A stretch of DNA of 64,000 nt. It comes from an uncultured Lachnospiraceae bacterium (lineage in GTDB: Bacteria > Bacillota > Clostridia > Lachnospirales > Lachnospiraceae). Positions within the stretch are counted from its first letter, which is position 1. Every line of letters begins with the position of its first letter. A model generated the notes under the pieces. It made no database searches. It saw only the letters and a list, made by a program, of their open reading frames with translations, and was not told the DNA's origin. The stretch is from positions 18,344 through 82,343 of the forward strand of contig CAJKGK010000015.1 in the NCBI GenBank assembly GCA_905199445.1, read 5' to 3'. Shown here in pieces: positions 56,127 through 64,000 of this stretch. Made by a program: the position numbers and the translations under genes.

Positions 56127-57575
56127 ATGAATCAACTTAACCAGGAACACGCCCCCATCTATGAAGCGCTGGAAAATTTTGGAAAAATGCGCGTTGTTCC
56201 TTTTGATGTGCCTGGCCACAAACGTGGCCGTGGCAATCCTGAGCTGGCAGCCCTGCTGGGTGAGAAATGTGTAGGCATGGATGTAAATTCCATGAAGCCG
56301 TTGGATAATCTGTGCCATCCCATATCGGTAATTCATGAAGCCGAATGTCTGGCCGCAGATGCCTTTGGTGCCGACCACGCCTTTCTCATGGTCGGAGGCA
56401 CCACATCAGCTATTCAGAGCATGATTCTATCCGTTGTCAAACGTGGCGAAAAGCTTATTCTTCCGAGAAATGTTCACCGCAGTGTGATGGGGGCCATGGT
56501 TTTATGCGGAGCCATACCTGTTTATGTAAATCCCCAGTGTGACCACAGATTGGGCATTCCTCTGGGAATGAGTGTTGATGATGTCAAAAAAGCCATTCAA
56601 GAAAACCCTGATGCCAAAGCCGTTCTGGTCAATAATCCCACCTATTACGGTATATGTTCAGATTTAAAGGAGATTGTCCGTCTGGCTCACAGCCACAACA
56701 TGCTCTGTCTGGCCGATGAGGCTCATGGAACCCATTTTTATTTTGGCAGCGATCTGCCTGTATCAGCCATGGCGGCCGGTGCGGATATGGCGGCTGTTTC
56801 TATGCATAAATCCGGAGGCAGCCTGACACAAAGCTCACTGCTGCTTACCGGGCCTGCTGTAAATAAAGGTTATGTTCGCCAGATTATTAACCTGACACAG
56901 ACAACCAGCGGTTCCTACCTGCTGCTGTCCAGTCTGGATATTTCCAGAAGAAATCTGGCGCTTAACGGCCGTGAAACCTTTGGCCGGGTCATCCAGATGG
57001 CCGAATATGCCCGCAGCGAAATCAACGCCATCGGCGGTTACTATGCCTATGCAAGAGAACTGATCAACCATGACAGTATCTTTGATTTTGACATTACAAA
57101 GCTTTCTGTACATACACTGGATATCGGTCTGGCCGGAATTGAAGTCTATGATATTCTTCGGGATGAATACGATATTCAGGTTGAATTTGGCGATCTGGGA
57201 AATTTCCTGGCCTACCTGTCCATCGGCGACAGACAGCGGGATATTGAACGCCTTGTCAGCGCGCTCTCTGAAATCAAGCGCCGTTTCGGCGGCCAGGAAA
57301 CCAATCTTATGACTCAGGAATACATTGATCCGGTTGTGGCGGTTTCTCCCCAGGAGGCTTTTTATGCACCTAAAAAATCACTGCCCCTGCGCAGCACAGC
57401 AGGACATATTTGCAGTGAATTTGTCATGTGCTATCCTCCGGGTATCCCCATCCTTGCCCCAGGCGAGAAAATTACAAATGAAATTCTTGATTATATCGAA
57501 TATGCCAAATATAAAGGCTGCTCCATGACCGGTCCAGAAGATGCGGCAATTGAACATCTGAATGTTCTGGAATAA
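56127..57575 (+). CDS. speA: Arginine decarboxylase, fold type I (SpeA/Orn-Lys-Arg family)
   Basis: 482 residues, PLP-dependent. DVPGHKRGRG near the N-terminus, LADEAHG (196-201) and PLP lysine K228 in AVSMHKSGGS are typical of the short Bacillus SpeA-like group. Lysine or ornithine decarboxylases share this fold, but the agmatinase gene two positions on supports arginine as substrate. ATG 56127 follows GAGGTGA. Product agmatine feeds SpeB. Confidence 0.9.
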   Translation: MNQLNQEHAPIYEALENFGKMRVVPFDVPGHKRGRGNPELAALLGEKCVGMDVNSMKPLDNLCHPISVIHEAECLAADAFGADHAFLMVGGTTSAIQSMILSVVKRGEKLILPRNVHRSVMGAMVLCGAIPVYVNPQCDHRLGIPLGMSVDDVKKAIQENPDAKAVLVNNPTYYGICSDLKEIVRLAHSHNMLCLADEAHGTHFYFGSDLPVSAMAAGADMAAVSMHKSGGSLTQSSLLLTGPAVNKGYVRQIINLTQTTSGSYLLLSSLDISRRNLALNGRETFGRVIQMAEYARSEINAIGGYYAYARELINHDSIFDFDITKLSVHTLDIGLAGIEVYDILRDEYDIQVEFGDLGNFLAYLSIGDRQRDIERLVSALSEIKRRFGGQETNLMTQEYIDPVVAVSPQEAFYAPKKSLPLRSTAGHICSEFVMCYPPGIPILAPGEKITNEILDYIEYAKYKGCSMTGPEDAAIEHLNVLE

Positions 57576-57605
57576 ATTAATCTTTATATGAAGGAGTGAT
57601 CCCCT

Positions 57606-58457
57606 ATGGATTTCTGGTTTTCCGAGGCTCAGACCCCCAATGTCAACCTTTCAATCCGGGTTGACCGCCAGCTTTACAGTGGGCAAAGTGATTTTCAGAG
57701 AATCGATATTTTCGAATCTCCGGAATTCGGCCGTTTTCTCACATTGGATGGCTTTATGATGCTCACAGAAAAAGACGAATTTATTTATCACGAAATGATT
57801 ACCCATATACCTATGGCTGTTCACCCCAACGTCAGGGATGTCCTTGTGATCGGTGCCGGTGACGGCGGTGTTATCCGTGAACTGGCCCGATATCCCTATA
57901 TTGAAAAAATCGATATGGTCGAAATCGATGCCATGGTTGTGGAGGTATGTAAAAAATATCTCCCGAAGACAGCCTGCGCCCTGGATGATCCACGGCTGAC
58001 CATCCACTATGCAGACGGACTTAAATTTATACGCAGCTGTGAGGACAGCTATGACCTGATTATTGTAGATTCCACAGATCCTTTTGGTCCCGGTGAGGGC
58101 CTGTTTACTAAAGAATTTTATGGCAGCTGCTTTAAGGCACTGCACTCAGATGGTATTATGGTCAATCAGCATGAAAGTCCTTTTTATCCAGATGACGCCG
58201 CAGCCTGTCAGCGTGCTCACAAAAATATTGTCCAATCCTTCCCTGTAAGCCGGGTTTATCAGGCCCATATTCCCACCTATCCGTCGGGGCACTGGCTTTT
58301 TGGTTTTGCATCCAAAAAATATCATCCCTTAAAGGATCTGGACGAAAAACGATGGAACAGTCTGGGAATCAAGTGCCGTTATTATACAACAACATTACAT
58401 AAAGGCGCCTTTTACCTTCCCGCCTATGTTGAGGAGATGCTAGAAAATGTTGAATAA
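57606..58457 (+). CDS. speE: Spermidine synthase
   Basis: 283 residues; transfers an aminopropyl group from decarboxylated SAM to putrescine. QRIDIFESPEFGRFLTLDGFMMLTEKDEFIYHEM, methyltransferase-like loop VLVIGAGDGG (79-88) and catalytic D155 in VDSTDPFGPGEGLF are the SpeE signature. ATG 57606 with AAGGAG. Overlaps speB by 11 bases. Confidence 0.96.
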   Translation: MDFWFSEAQTPNVNLSIRVDRQLYSGQSDFQRIDIFESPEFGRFLTLDGFMMLTEKDEFIYHEMITHIPMAVHPNVRDVLVIGAGDGGVIRELARYPYIEKIDMVEIDAMVVEVCKKYLPKTACALDDPRLTIHYADGLKFIRSCEDSYDLIIVDSTDPFGPGEGLFTKEFYGSCFKALHSDGIMVNQHESPFYPDDAAACQRAHKNIVQSFPVSRVYQAHIPTYPSGHWLFGFASKKYHPLKDLDEKRWNSLGIKCRYYTTTLHKGAFYLPAYVEEMLENVE

Positions 58458-59307
58458 AAACATTGAAACATTCATGTGCTGTGACAAACCATCAAAAACA
58501 GCCCAAACAATCCTGTTTGGAGCGCCTTATGACAGCACAACATCCTACCGTCCGGGTACACGTTTTGGTCCGGCGGCGATACGCCATGAATCCTACGGAA
58601 TCGAAAGCTACAGCCCTTATCTGGATCAGGACCTGGAAGACTGTCCGGTTACAGACTGCGGTGACCTGGAACTTTGTTTTGGAAACTCTGATATGGCATT
58701 GTCAGCCATTGAACAGCAGACATCAGAAATTCTTTCCGCGGGTAAACGTCCTTTTATGCTGGGTGGAGAACACCTTGTAACCCTTGGGGCTTTTCGGGCT
58801 GTCCACTGTCACTTTCCGGATATTCAGATCATCCACTTTGACGCCCATGCCGATCTTCGTGAGGATTACCTGGGCAACCGTCTGTCGCATGCCTGTGTAC
58901 TCAGACGCTGCCATGAAATCGCCGAAAACTGCTCCATTTTCCAGTTTGGCATCCGTTCCGGGGACCGCAGTGAATTTCGTTTCAGCGACCAAACAGCAAC
59001 GATACAGACGCAAAAATTTAATTTTGATACACTGGAACAGGTGATTGAAAAAATCGGTTCAAAACCTGTGTATTTCACCCTTGACATGGATGTTCTGGAT
59101 CCGTCTGTTTTTCCGGGAACAGGTACACCGGAACCCGGTGGTGTTACCTTTGAACAGCTTCGTCAGGCAGCTACGCTTGTTTGTTCCAGAGCCAATGTTG
59201 TAGCCTGCGATGTCAATGAATTAAGCCCCCACTACGATTCCAGCGGTATTTCAACCATTACGGCCTGCAAAATCGTTCGGGAAATGCTGCTGTCATTTTC
59301 AAAATAA
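58447..59307 (+). CDS. speB: Agmatinase
   Basis: 286 residues of the ureohydrolase family; splits agmatine into putrescine and urea with a dimanganese centre. Metal ligands are visible in GGEH, IHFDAHADLR and TLDMDVLDPS. The start ATG lies inside speE, with GGAG upstream (coupled translation). With SpeA it gives putrescine from arginine. Confidence 0.95.
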   Translation: MLNKNIETFMCCDKPSKTAQTILFGAPYDSTTSYRPGTRFGPAAIRHESYGIESYSPYLDQDLEDCPVTDCGDLELCFGNSDMALSAIEQQTSEILSAGKRPFMLGGEHLVTLGAFRAVHCHFPDIQIIHFDAHADLREDYLGNRLSHACVLRRCHEIAENCSIFQFGIRSGDRSEFRFSDQTATIQTQKFNFDTLEQVIEKIGSKPVYFTLDMDVLDPSVFPGTGTPEPGGVTFEQLRQAATLVCSRANVVACDVNELSPHYDSSGISTITACKIVREMLLSFSK

Positions 59308-59340
59308 CCAAATACAAATATACAACTACAGGAGGAATAT

Positions 59341-60546
59341 ATGATGGGAAAAGTATTAATCATCGGCTGCGGCGGCGTCGCTTCCGTAGCAATTCACAAA
59401 TGCTGCCAGAACAGTGAAATTTTTGAGGAGATCTGCATTGCAAGCCGGACAAAATCCAAATGTGATGCATTAAAAGAAAAGCTGGAAGGCACTACAAAAA
59501 CAAAAATTACCACAGCTCAGGTCAATGCTGATCATGTGGATGAACTGATTACTCTGATTGAAGAAGTTAAACCTGATGTTGTGCTCAATCTTGCTCTGCC
59601 TTATCAGGATCTTACAATTATGGATGCCTGCCTTGCAACAAAAACCCATTACGTGGACACAGCCAATTACGAACCTGAAGATACCGCAAAATTCGAATAC
59701 AGCTGGCAGTGGGCCTACAGAGAAAAATTTGAAAAAGCCGGTATCACAGCCCTTCTGGGCAGCGGCTTTGACCCTGGTGTTACAGGTGTATTCTCAGCCT
59801 ATGCCCTGAAACATGAATTTGATGAAATTAACTACATTGATATTTTAGACTGCAACGGCGGAGACCATGGATATCCATTTGCCACAAACTTTAATCCTGA
59901 AATCAATATCCGTGAAGTATCTGCCAATGGTTCTTACTGGGAAAATGGCCACTGGGTTGAAACAAAACCAATGGAAATTAAACGGGTTTATAACTTTGAG
60001 GGTGTGGGAGAAAAAGACATGTACCTGCTTCACCATGAAGAAATCGAAAGTCTGGCATTAAATATTCCGGGAATCAAACGAATCCGTTTCTTTATGACCT
60101 TTGGGCAGAGCTATCTCACACATTTAAAGTGCCTTGAAAATGTTGGTATGACTTCCATTGAACCGATTATGTATGAAGGTCATCCGATTGTACCTCTGCA
60201 GTTTTTAAAAGCCGTACTGCCGGATCCTTCCACCCTCGGTCCCCGCACTAAAGGAAAAACAAATATTGGCTGTATCTTTACAGGAAAAAAAGACGGCAAA
60301 GAAAAGACCTACTATCTCTACAACATCTGTGACCATGAAGAATGTTATAAAGAAGTCGGTTCTCAGGCCGTTGCCTATACAACCGGTGTACCGGCCATGA
60401 TCGGGGCCATGATGCTGCTTACCGGGCAGTGGAATAAACCTGGTGTCCACAACATCGAAGAATTTGATCCTGACCCATTTATGGATGCCCTGAACCGCTG
60501 GGGACTTCCATGGAAAGAATCTCACCATCCGGTTCTGGTTGATTAA
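59341..60546 (+). CDS. Carboxynorspermidine/carboxyspermidine dehydrogenase
   Basis: 401 residues of the saccharopine-dehydrogenase family. Rossmann start KVLIIGCGGVASVAIHKCCQN, then LNLALPYQDLTIMDACLATKTHYVDTANYE and LLGSGFDPGVTGVFSAYA. In polyamine operons this enzyme reductively joins aspartate semialdehyde to putrescine to give carboxyspermidine. AGGAGGAA precedes ATGATG at 59341. Followed four bases later by nspC, its usual partner. Confidence 0.93.
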   Translation: MMGKVLIIGCGGVASVAIHKCCQNSEIFEEICIASRTKSKCDALKEKLEGTTKTKITTAQVNADHVDELITLIEEVKPDVVLNLALPYQDLTIMDACLATKTHYVDTANYEPEDTAKFEYSWQWAYREKFEKAGITALLGSGFDPGVTGVFSAYALKHEFDEINYIDILDCNGGDHGYPFATNFNPEINIREVSANGSYWENGHWVETKPMEIKRVYNFEGVGEKDMYLLHHEEIESLALNIPGIKRIRFFMTFGQSYLTHLKCLENVGMTSIEPIMYEGHPIVPLQFLKAVLPDPSTLGPRTKGKTNIGCIFTGKKDGKEKTYYLYNICDHEECYKEVGSQAVAYTTGVPAMIGAMMLLTGQWNKPGVHNIEEFDPDPFMDALNRWGLPWKESHHPVLVD

Positions 60547-60550
60547 TCTT

Positions 60551-61759
60551 ATGAATAATGTCATCAATCATATGGAAAATCATACGATGGATCATACAAT
60601 TCCAACATGGGGTTCAGACCCTCTGTTCACACAAATAGAGAACAAAAAACTGCGTACACCCTATTTTTTAATCGATGAAGAACGGCTTATAAAAAATCTT
60701 GAGATCTTAAAAAATATACAGGAAATGACAGGCTGCAAAATTCTTCTGGCGCAGAAGGCATTTTCCATGTATACCTGTTACCCACTGATTCAGAAATATC
60801 TGTGGGGAACAACGGCCAGCGGGCTTTACGAAGCCCGCCTTGGCCATGAATACTTTAAAGGCGAAACCCATGTTTATTCACCAGCCTACCGTGAAGACGA
60901 ATTTGATGAGATCTTAACTTATGCAGATCATATTGTATTTAATTCTCCAAACCAGGTGCTTAAGTATGCTGCAAAAGCCCATCAGCAAAACAAATCCATC
61001 GGGCTTAGAATAAACCCTGAGTGTTCCACCCAAGAAGGCCATGCAATATATGATCCCTGTGCCCCCGGATCCAGATTGGGGACAACCCTGGAAAACTTCG
61101 ATGAAAACTTACTTATCCACCTGGATGGACTGCACTTTCATACACTTTGTGAACAAAATTCCGATGCACTGGCCATCACTGTGGATAACTTTGAAAAAAA
61201 ATTCGGTAAATATCTTTATCACCTAAAATGGCTTAATCTGGGCGGTGGTCATCACATCACCCGAAACGATTATGACCGTCAAAAGCTGATTAAAATTATC
61301 AAATATTTAAAAAATAAATATTCCGTTGAAATTTATCTTGAACCCGGTGAGGCTGTTGTACTTAATTCAGGCTTCCTTGTTTCCAGTGTACTGGAAATTA
61401 TCCATAATCAAATGGATATTGCCATTTTGGACACATCTGCAGCCTGTCATATGCCTGATGTTCTTGAAATGCCTTATCGGCCGCCGGTCTTTTCCAGTGG
61501 CCTTCCAGGGCAGAAAAAATATACCTATCGCTTCGGTGGCCCTACCTGTTTGGCAGGGGATATCATCGGTGACTACACATTTGATTATCCTCTCTGTGAA
61601 GGAAGCAAAGTTATTTTCGAAGACATGGCACTCTATACAATGGTAAAGACCAATACATTCAATGGCATGGCACTTCCATCGATTATTTATCGCGACAGCA
61701 ATCACGTCTTTCATACCGTCCGCAGCTTTGATTACGAAGATTTTAAAAACAGACTGTAA
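60551..61759 (+). CDS. nspC: Carboxynorspermidine/carboxyspermidine decarboxylase
   Basis: 402 residues, fold type III PLP enzyme (alanine-racemase/DapDC-like barrel). PLP lysine K69 in ILLAQKAFSMY; WLNLGGGHHI and YLEPGEAVVLNSG line the phosphate and substrate site. It converts carboxyspermidine to spermidine. ATG 60551 has no clear ribosome site and starts just after the dehydrogenase stop, suggesting coupling; a later Met is possible. Last gene of the operon, followed by a strong terminator. Confidence 0.94.
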   Translation: MNNVINHMENHTMDHTIPTWGSDPLFTQIENKKLRTPYFLIDEERLIKNLEILKNIQEMTGCKILLAQKAFSMYTCYPLIQKYLWGTTASGLYEARLGHEYFKGETHVYSPAYREDEFDEILTYADHIVFNSPNQVLKYAAKAHQQNKSIGLRINPECSTQEGHAIYDPCAPGSRLGTTLENFDENLLIHLDGLHFHTLCEQNSDALAITVDNFEKKFGKYLYHLKWLNLGGGHHITRNDYDRQKLIKIIKYLKNKYSVEIYLEPGEAVVLNSGFLVSSVLEIIHNQMDIAILDTSAACHMPDVLEMPYRPPVFSSGLPGQKKYTYRFGGPTCLAGDIIGDYTFDYPLCEGSKVIFEDMALYTMVKTNTFNGMALPSIIYRDSNHVFHTVRSFDYEDFKNRL

Positions 61760-61765
61760 AATTAC

Positions 61766-61812
61766 AAAAAAGGACCTGCGCCGGAAAAAATCCGGTACGC
61801 AAGTCCTTTTTT
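61766..61812 (+). terminator. Terminator of the polyamine operon
   Basis: A6-GGAC...TGCG..CCGG, loop, CCGG..CGCA..GTCC-T6: a long stem with small mismatches, A- and T-tracts on both sides, so it may act in both directions. Confidence 0.9.
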
Positions 61813-61900
61813 ACCGATTTAAAGTGGCTTTTTTGTGCCATGGAAAATCCTCTAATAAGATTTAATAAGGAAAATATAACTTATACATGAAGTACATACA

Positions 61901-63265
61901 TTAAATAAGTACATATTTCAAAATAAATAACACTGCCAGAATATACATCAACAGGCTGATCTTCTTCTCTTTAGCTTTTCCTGTAACCAGGTTGATAATC
62001 ACATAAGAAATAACGCCCATTGCAATGCCTTCAGATATACTGTACATAAATGGCATGGCAATAATACAGATATATGCAGGAATAGCCTCCGTATAATCTT
62101 TAAAATTGATTTTAGTCACTGAAGTCAGCATAAGGAAACCAACAATAACTAAAGCCGGTGCTGTGGCAAATGAAGGAATTGCCAGGAAAATAGGTGACAG
62201 GAACAGCGATAATCCAAATAATGCTGCTGACACAAGCGCTGTTAATCCTGTACGTCCGCCTTCGGCCACACCAGAAGCACTCTCAACAAAGGTTGTTGTT
62301 GTTGATGTACCCAAAACAGCACCAACTGATGTACCAATTGCATCAGCCAGAAGTGCACCACGAATTTTAGGCAGTTTACCGTTTTGATCCAGCATATCAG
62401 CCTTTGATGCAACACCAATCAATGTACCTAAAGTATCAAACATGTCCACAAACAAAAATGCACACATAATGATCACAAAATCCAAAGTAAATACAACGGA
62501 AAAATCCATATGCATAAATGTAAGTGCCAGACTTGGTATTGAGATTCCTCCGGAAAAATCAGGAATCAGACTTGCACCTTCTGCAGGTACATAAAGGCCT
62601 GTCAGCTGACATATAATTCCTAAAGCCCATGTAATCAAAATTCCCCATAAAATATTGCCCTTAACATTTTTAACAACAAGAATACCTGTAATTAAAATAC
62701 CGATAAGGGCCAGTAAAACAGTAATCCCTTCTGTTCTGAATGTTCCGCTGTTTATAGATCCTTTAAACGAATAAATCCCTACAAGCGTACTGCTGTCTAC
62801 AATAATCTTAGCATTCTGCATACCTACAAAAGCAATAAAAAGACCGATACCAACCGATACTGCATGTTTCAGATTCATGGGTATCGCATTAAATATTGCT
62901 TCTCTGACATTTGTCAATGAAAGCAGAATAAAGATCAAGCCCTCAACAAATACTGCCGCTAATGCCATCTCCCACGTATAGCCCATACCGATAACTACAG
63001 TATATGCAAAATATGCGTTTAATCCCATCCCTGGTGCTAGCACAAACGGATAGTTAGATAAAACAGCCATCAGACACGTTGCAATAAATGCCGCCAGCGC
63101 AGTAGCCGTAAACACGGCGCCTTTGTCCATTCCAGCCTCTGCAAGAATAGACGGGTTAACTGCCAGGATATACGCCATTGTCATAAATGTTGTAATACCT
63201 GCAATAACCTCAGTTTTCACATCCGTATGATTTTCTTTTAGATGAAAAATTCGATCCAATTTCAT
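61901..63265 (-). CDS. NCS2 (AzgA-like) purine permease
   Basis: 454 residues, about 12-14 helices. EVIAGITTFMTMAYILAVNP at the start and VESASGVAEGGRTGLTALVSA are signatures of the guanine/hypoxanthine/adenine group (PbuG, PbuO, AzgA). Start ATG 63265 with AAAGGAG; the frame extends 11 codons further without a site. Preceded by an attenuator-like leader. Takes up nucleobases; which one cannot be read. Confidence 0.92.
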   Translation of the reverse strand: MKLDRIFHLKENHTDVKTEVIAGITTFMTMAYILAVNPSILAEAGMDKGAVFTATALAAFIATCLMAVLSNYPFVLAPGMGLNAYFAYTVVIGMGYTWEMALAAVFVEGLIFILLSLTNVREAIFNAIPMNLKHAVSVGIGLFIAFVGMQNAKIIVDSSTLVGIYSFKGSINSGTFRTEGITVLLALIGILITGILVVKNVKGNILWGILITWALGIICQLTGLYVPAEGASLIPDFSGGISIPSLALTFMHMDFSVVFTLDFVIIMCAFLFVDMFDTLGTLIGVASKADMLDQNGKLPKIRGALLADAIGTSVGAVLGTSTTTTFVESASGVAEGGRTGLTALVSAALFGLSLFLSPIFLAIPSFATAPALVIVGFLMLTSVTKINFKDYTEAIPAYICIIAMPFMYSISEGIAMGVISYVIINLVTGKAKEKKISLLMYILAVLFILKYVLI

Positions 63266-63499
63266 AATAGTCTCCTTTCTCCCACCTTTGTCAATCAATA
63301 GCCACTCTTAATCAGTGCCAATACATTACACTTTCCCCATAAATCCCTCCTTCAATAAAAAAAGCCCTGTCAGCAATCTTAATATTAAAAACACAAAATT
63401 TCCCAGGAAACCATATTTAAAGAAACTATAGAGAAACCGTATTTTAATAAAAAGAATCTTATTCGCTAAGATTGCTGCCACGGCAACTTTAAATCCGCT
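63266..63499 (-). ncRNA. Leader RNA of the purine permease with alternative hairpins
   Basis: On the minus strand CAGCAATCTTA (63477-63467) can pair either with the adjacent TAAGATT (AATCTTA-GCGAA-TAAGATT, 63473-63455, followed by CTTTTT) or, over 11 pairs, with the distant TAAGATTGCTG (63381-63371), itself followed by ACAGGGC and T7. Two exclusive hairpins ending in T runs are the layout of a transcriptional switch. I could not find the conserved core of a purine riboswitch in it. The 406 bases from 63266 to 63671 hold this leader, its promoter and the tRNA terminator, and no gene. Confidence 0.55.
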
Positions 63500-63505
63500 A
63501 AATTA

Positions 63506-63534
63506 ATAATACTATAAATTAGGGTATTTTTCAA
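63506..63534 (-). promoter_or_regulatory. Promoter of the purine permease leader
   Basis: On the minus strand TTGAAA (63534-63529), 17 bases, TATTAT (63511-63506). Predicted start near 63499. Confidence 0.7.
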
Positions 63535-63626
63535 TAACATCATTCCAGTTATTGGGATACTTTTAAGACATTTATCACAGATAATACAGACTATTTCCAA
63601 TTATTCTCCACAAAATATACAATAAA

Positions 63627-63665
63627 AAACTCTTGAAAGTACTTTAAAGTATTTCAAGAGTTTTA
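63627..63665 (-). terminator. Terminator of the tRNA operon
   Basis: Near-perfect palindrome with arms AAAACTCTTGAAA / TTTCAAGAGTTTT and inner TACTTTAAAGTA, followed on the minus strand by a T tract. Seven bases after tRNA-Lys. Confidence 0.9.
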
Positions 63666-63671
63666 CTTTAG

Positions 63672-63744
63672 TGAGACATCGGGGGTTCGAACCCCGGACA
63701 CCTAGATTAAAAGTCTAGTGCTCTACCGACTGAGCTAATATCCC
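63672..63744 (-). tRNA. tRNA-Lys(TTT)
   Basis: 73 bases forming a full cloverleaf: acceptor GGGATAT/ATGTCTC (two G-T pairs), D loop AGCTCAGTCGGTAGAGC, anticodon loop CTTTTAA, T loop TTCGAAC. No CCA encoded. Confidence 0.95.
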
Positions 63745-63773
63745 ACAATATTAAATATTAAATTTAATATCAG

Positions 63774-63846
<73 letters not shown>

Positions 63847-63867
63847 ATTGCGGATAAAATATCCGAG

Positions 63868-63941
<74 letters not shown>

Positions 63942-63947
63942 ATATAA

Positions 63948-64000
63948 TGGATGGAGAAGGATTCGAACCTTCGAAGTCGTCGACAACAGATTTACAGTCT
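63948..64000 (-). tRNA. tRNA-Tyr(GTA), 5' end outside the window
   Basis: The last 53 bases are present: anticodon loop CTGTAAA, the long variable arm of a class II tRNA, T arm GAAGG-TTCGAAT-CCTTC and acceptor strand TCCATCC with discriminator A. The 5' half lies beyond 64000. Confidence 0.9.

Noticed and set aside
63371..63499. Purine riboswitch upstream of the NCS2 permease.
   Set aside because: The TCTACC and CCGTAAA-like junction sequences of the aptamer are not present.

Overview
The window looks like a chromosomal segment of a gut-type Firmicute of the class Clostridia, most likely a Lachnospiraceae member. The reasons are strong AGGAGG ribosome sites, frequent ATP-less LplB/LplC-type sugar transporters, many AraC regulators, glycosidases for host and plant glycans, tRNA genes without an encoded CCA, and a Clostridia-style polyamine operon. 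No phage, transposase, rRNA or CRISPR array was seen. The species cannot be named from the sequence alone.

Layout. 1-1.9 kb: end of a mannonate dehydratase gene and a divergent AraC regulator. 2.0-11.9 kb (all minus strand): a class II lanthipeptide operon. In transcription order it holds an unknown 189-codon gene, a LytTR response regulator, a GHKL sensor kinase, a 52-residue precursor gene that falls below the usual ORF length cut-off, a LanM synthetase, a frameshifted lipoprotein, three ABC permeases and one ABC ATPase. No LanT exporter/protease is present. A 74-nt perfect cloverleaf-like DNA element lies just upstream. 12.1-18.7 kb: beta-glucuronidase (GH2), a small membrane protein, and an alpha-L-rhamnosidase (GH78) with a GPH-type symporter. 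19.1-32 kb: an AraC protein fused to a GH39-like domain that has lost both catalytic carboxylates, two sugar permeases, a GH3 enzyme, an AraC-type membrane sensor broken by an amber codon, a solute-binding lipoprotein and another AraC regulator. 32-39 kb: GH20 hexosaminidase-like enzyme, two permeases, a binding protein and a Cys-type sulfatase in one operon, preceded by an 18-bp direct repeat that looks like an AraC operator. 39.3-54.6 kb: proC, then a rhamnoside block with two paralogous AraC regulators (one broken by an amber codon), GH5, two large GH78 enzymes and a third binding-protein/permease set. 54.7-61.8 kb: a consensus promoter, a long structured leader with an intrinsic terminator, then speD, speA, speE, speB, carboxynorspermidine dehydrogenase and nspC. 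61.9-64 kb: an NCS2 purine permease with its own attenuator-like leader, then tRNA-Lys, tRNA-Phe, initiator tRNA-Met and the end of tRNA-Tyr, all on the minus strand.

How it works together. The middle 50 kb is a set of independently regulated glycan modules: binding lipoprotein and two permeases bring in oligosaccharides, using an ATPase encoded elsewhere, and mostly signal-less enzymes trim them inside the cell. Uronate (UxuA, GH2), rhamnose (three GH78) and sulfated N-acetylhexosamine (GH20 plus sulfatase) are the main themes. The lanthipeptide operon is probably a peptide signalling and self-protection system. The polyamine operon makes putrescine from arginine and carries two separate routes from putrescine to spermidine.

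Most notable: the LanT-less lanthipeptide/quorum-sensing operon, the cloverleaf element, the unidentified polyamine-operon leader, the GH39-like pseudo-enzyme regulator, the shared 13-bp operator-like motif of the rhamnoside block, and three recently broken genes.
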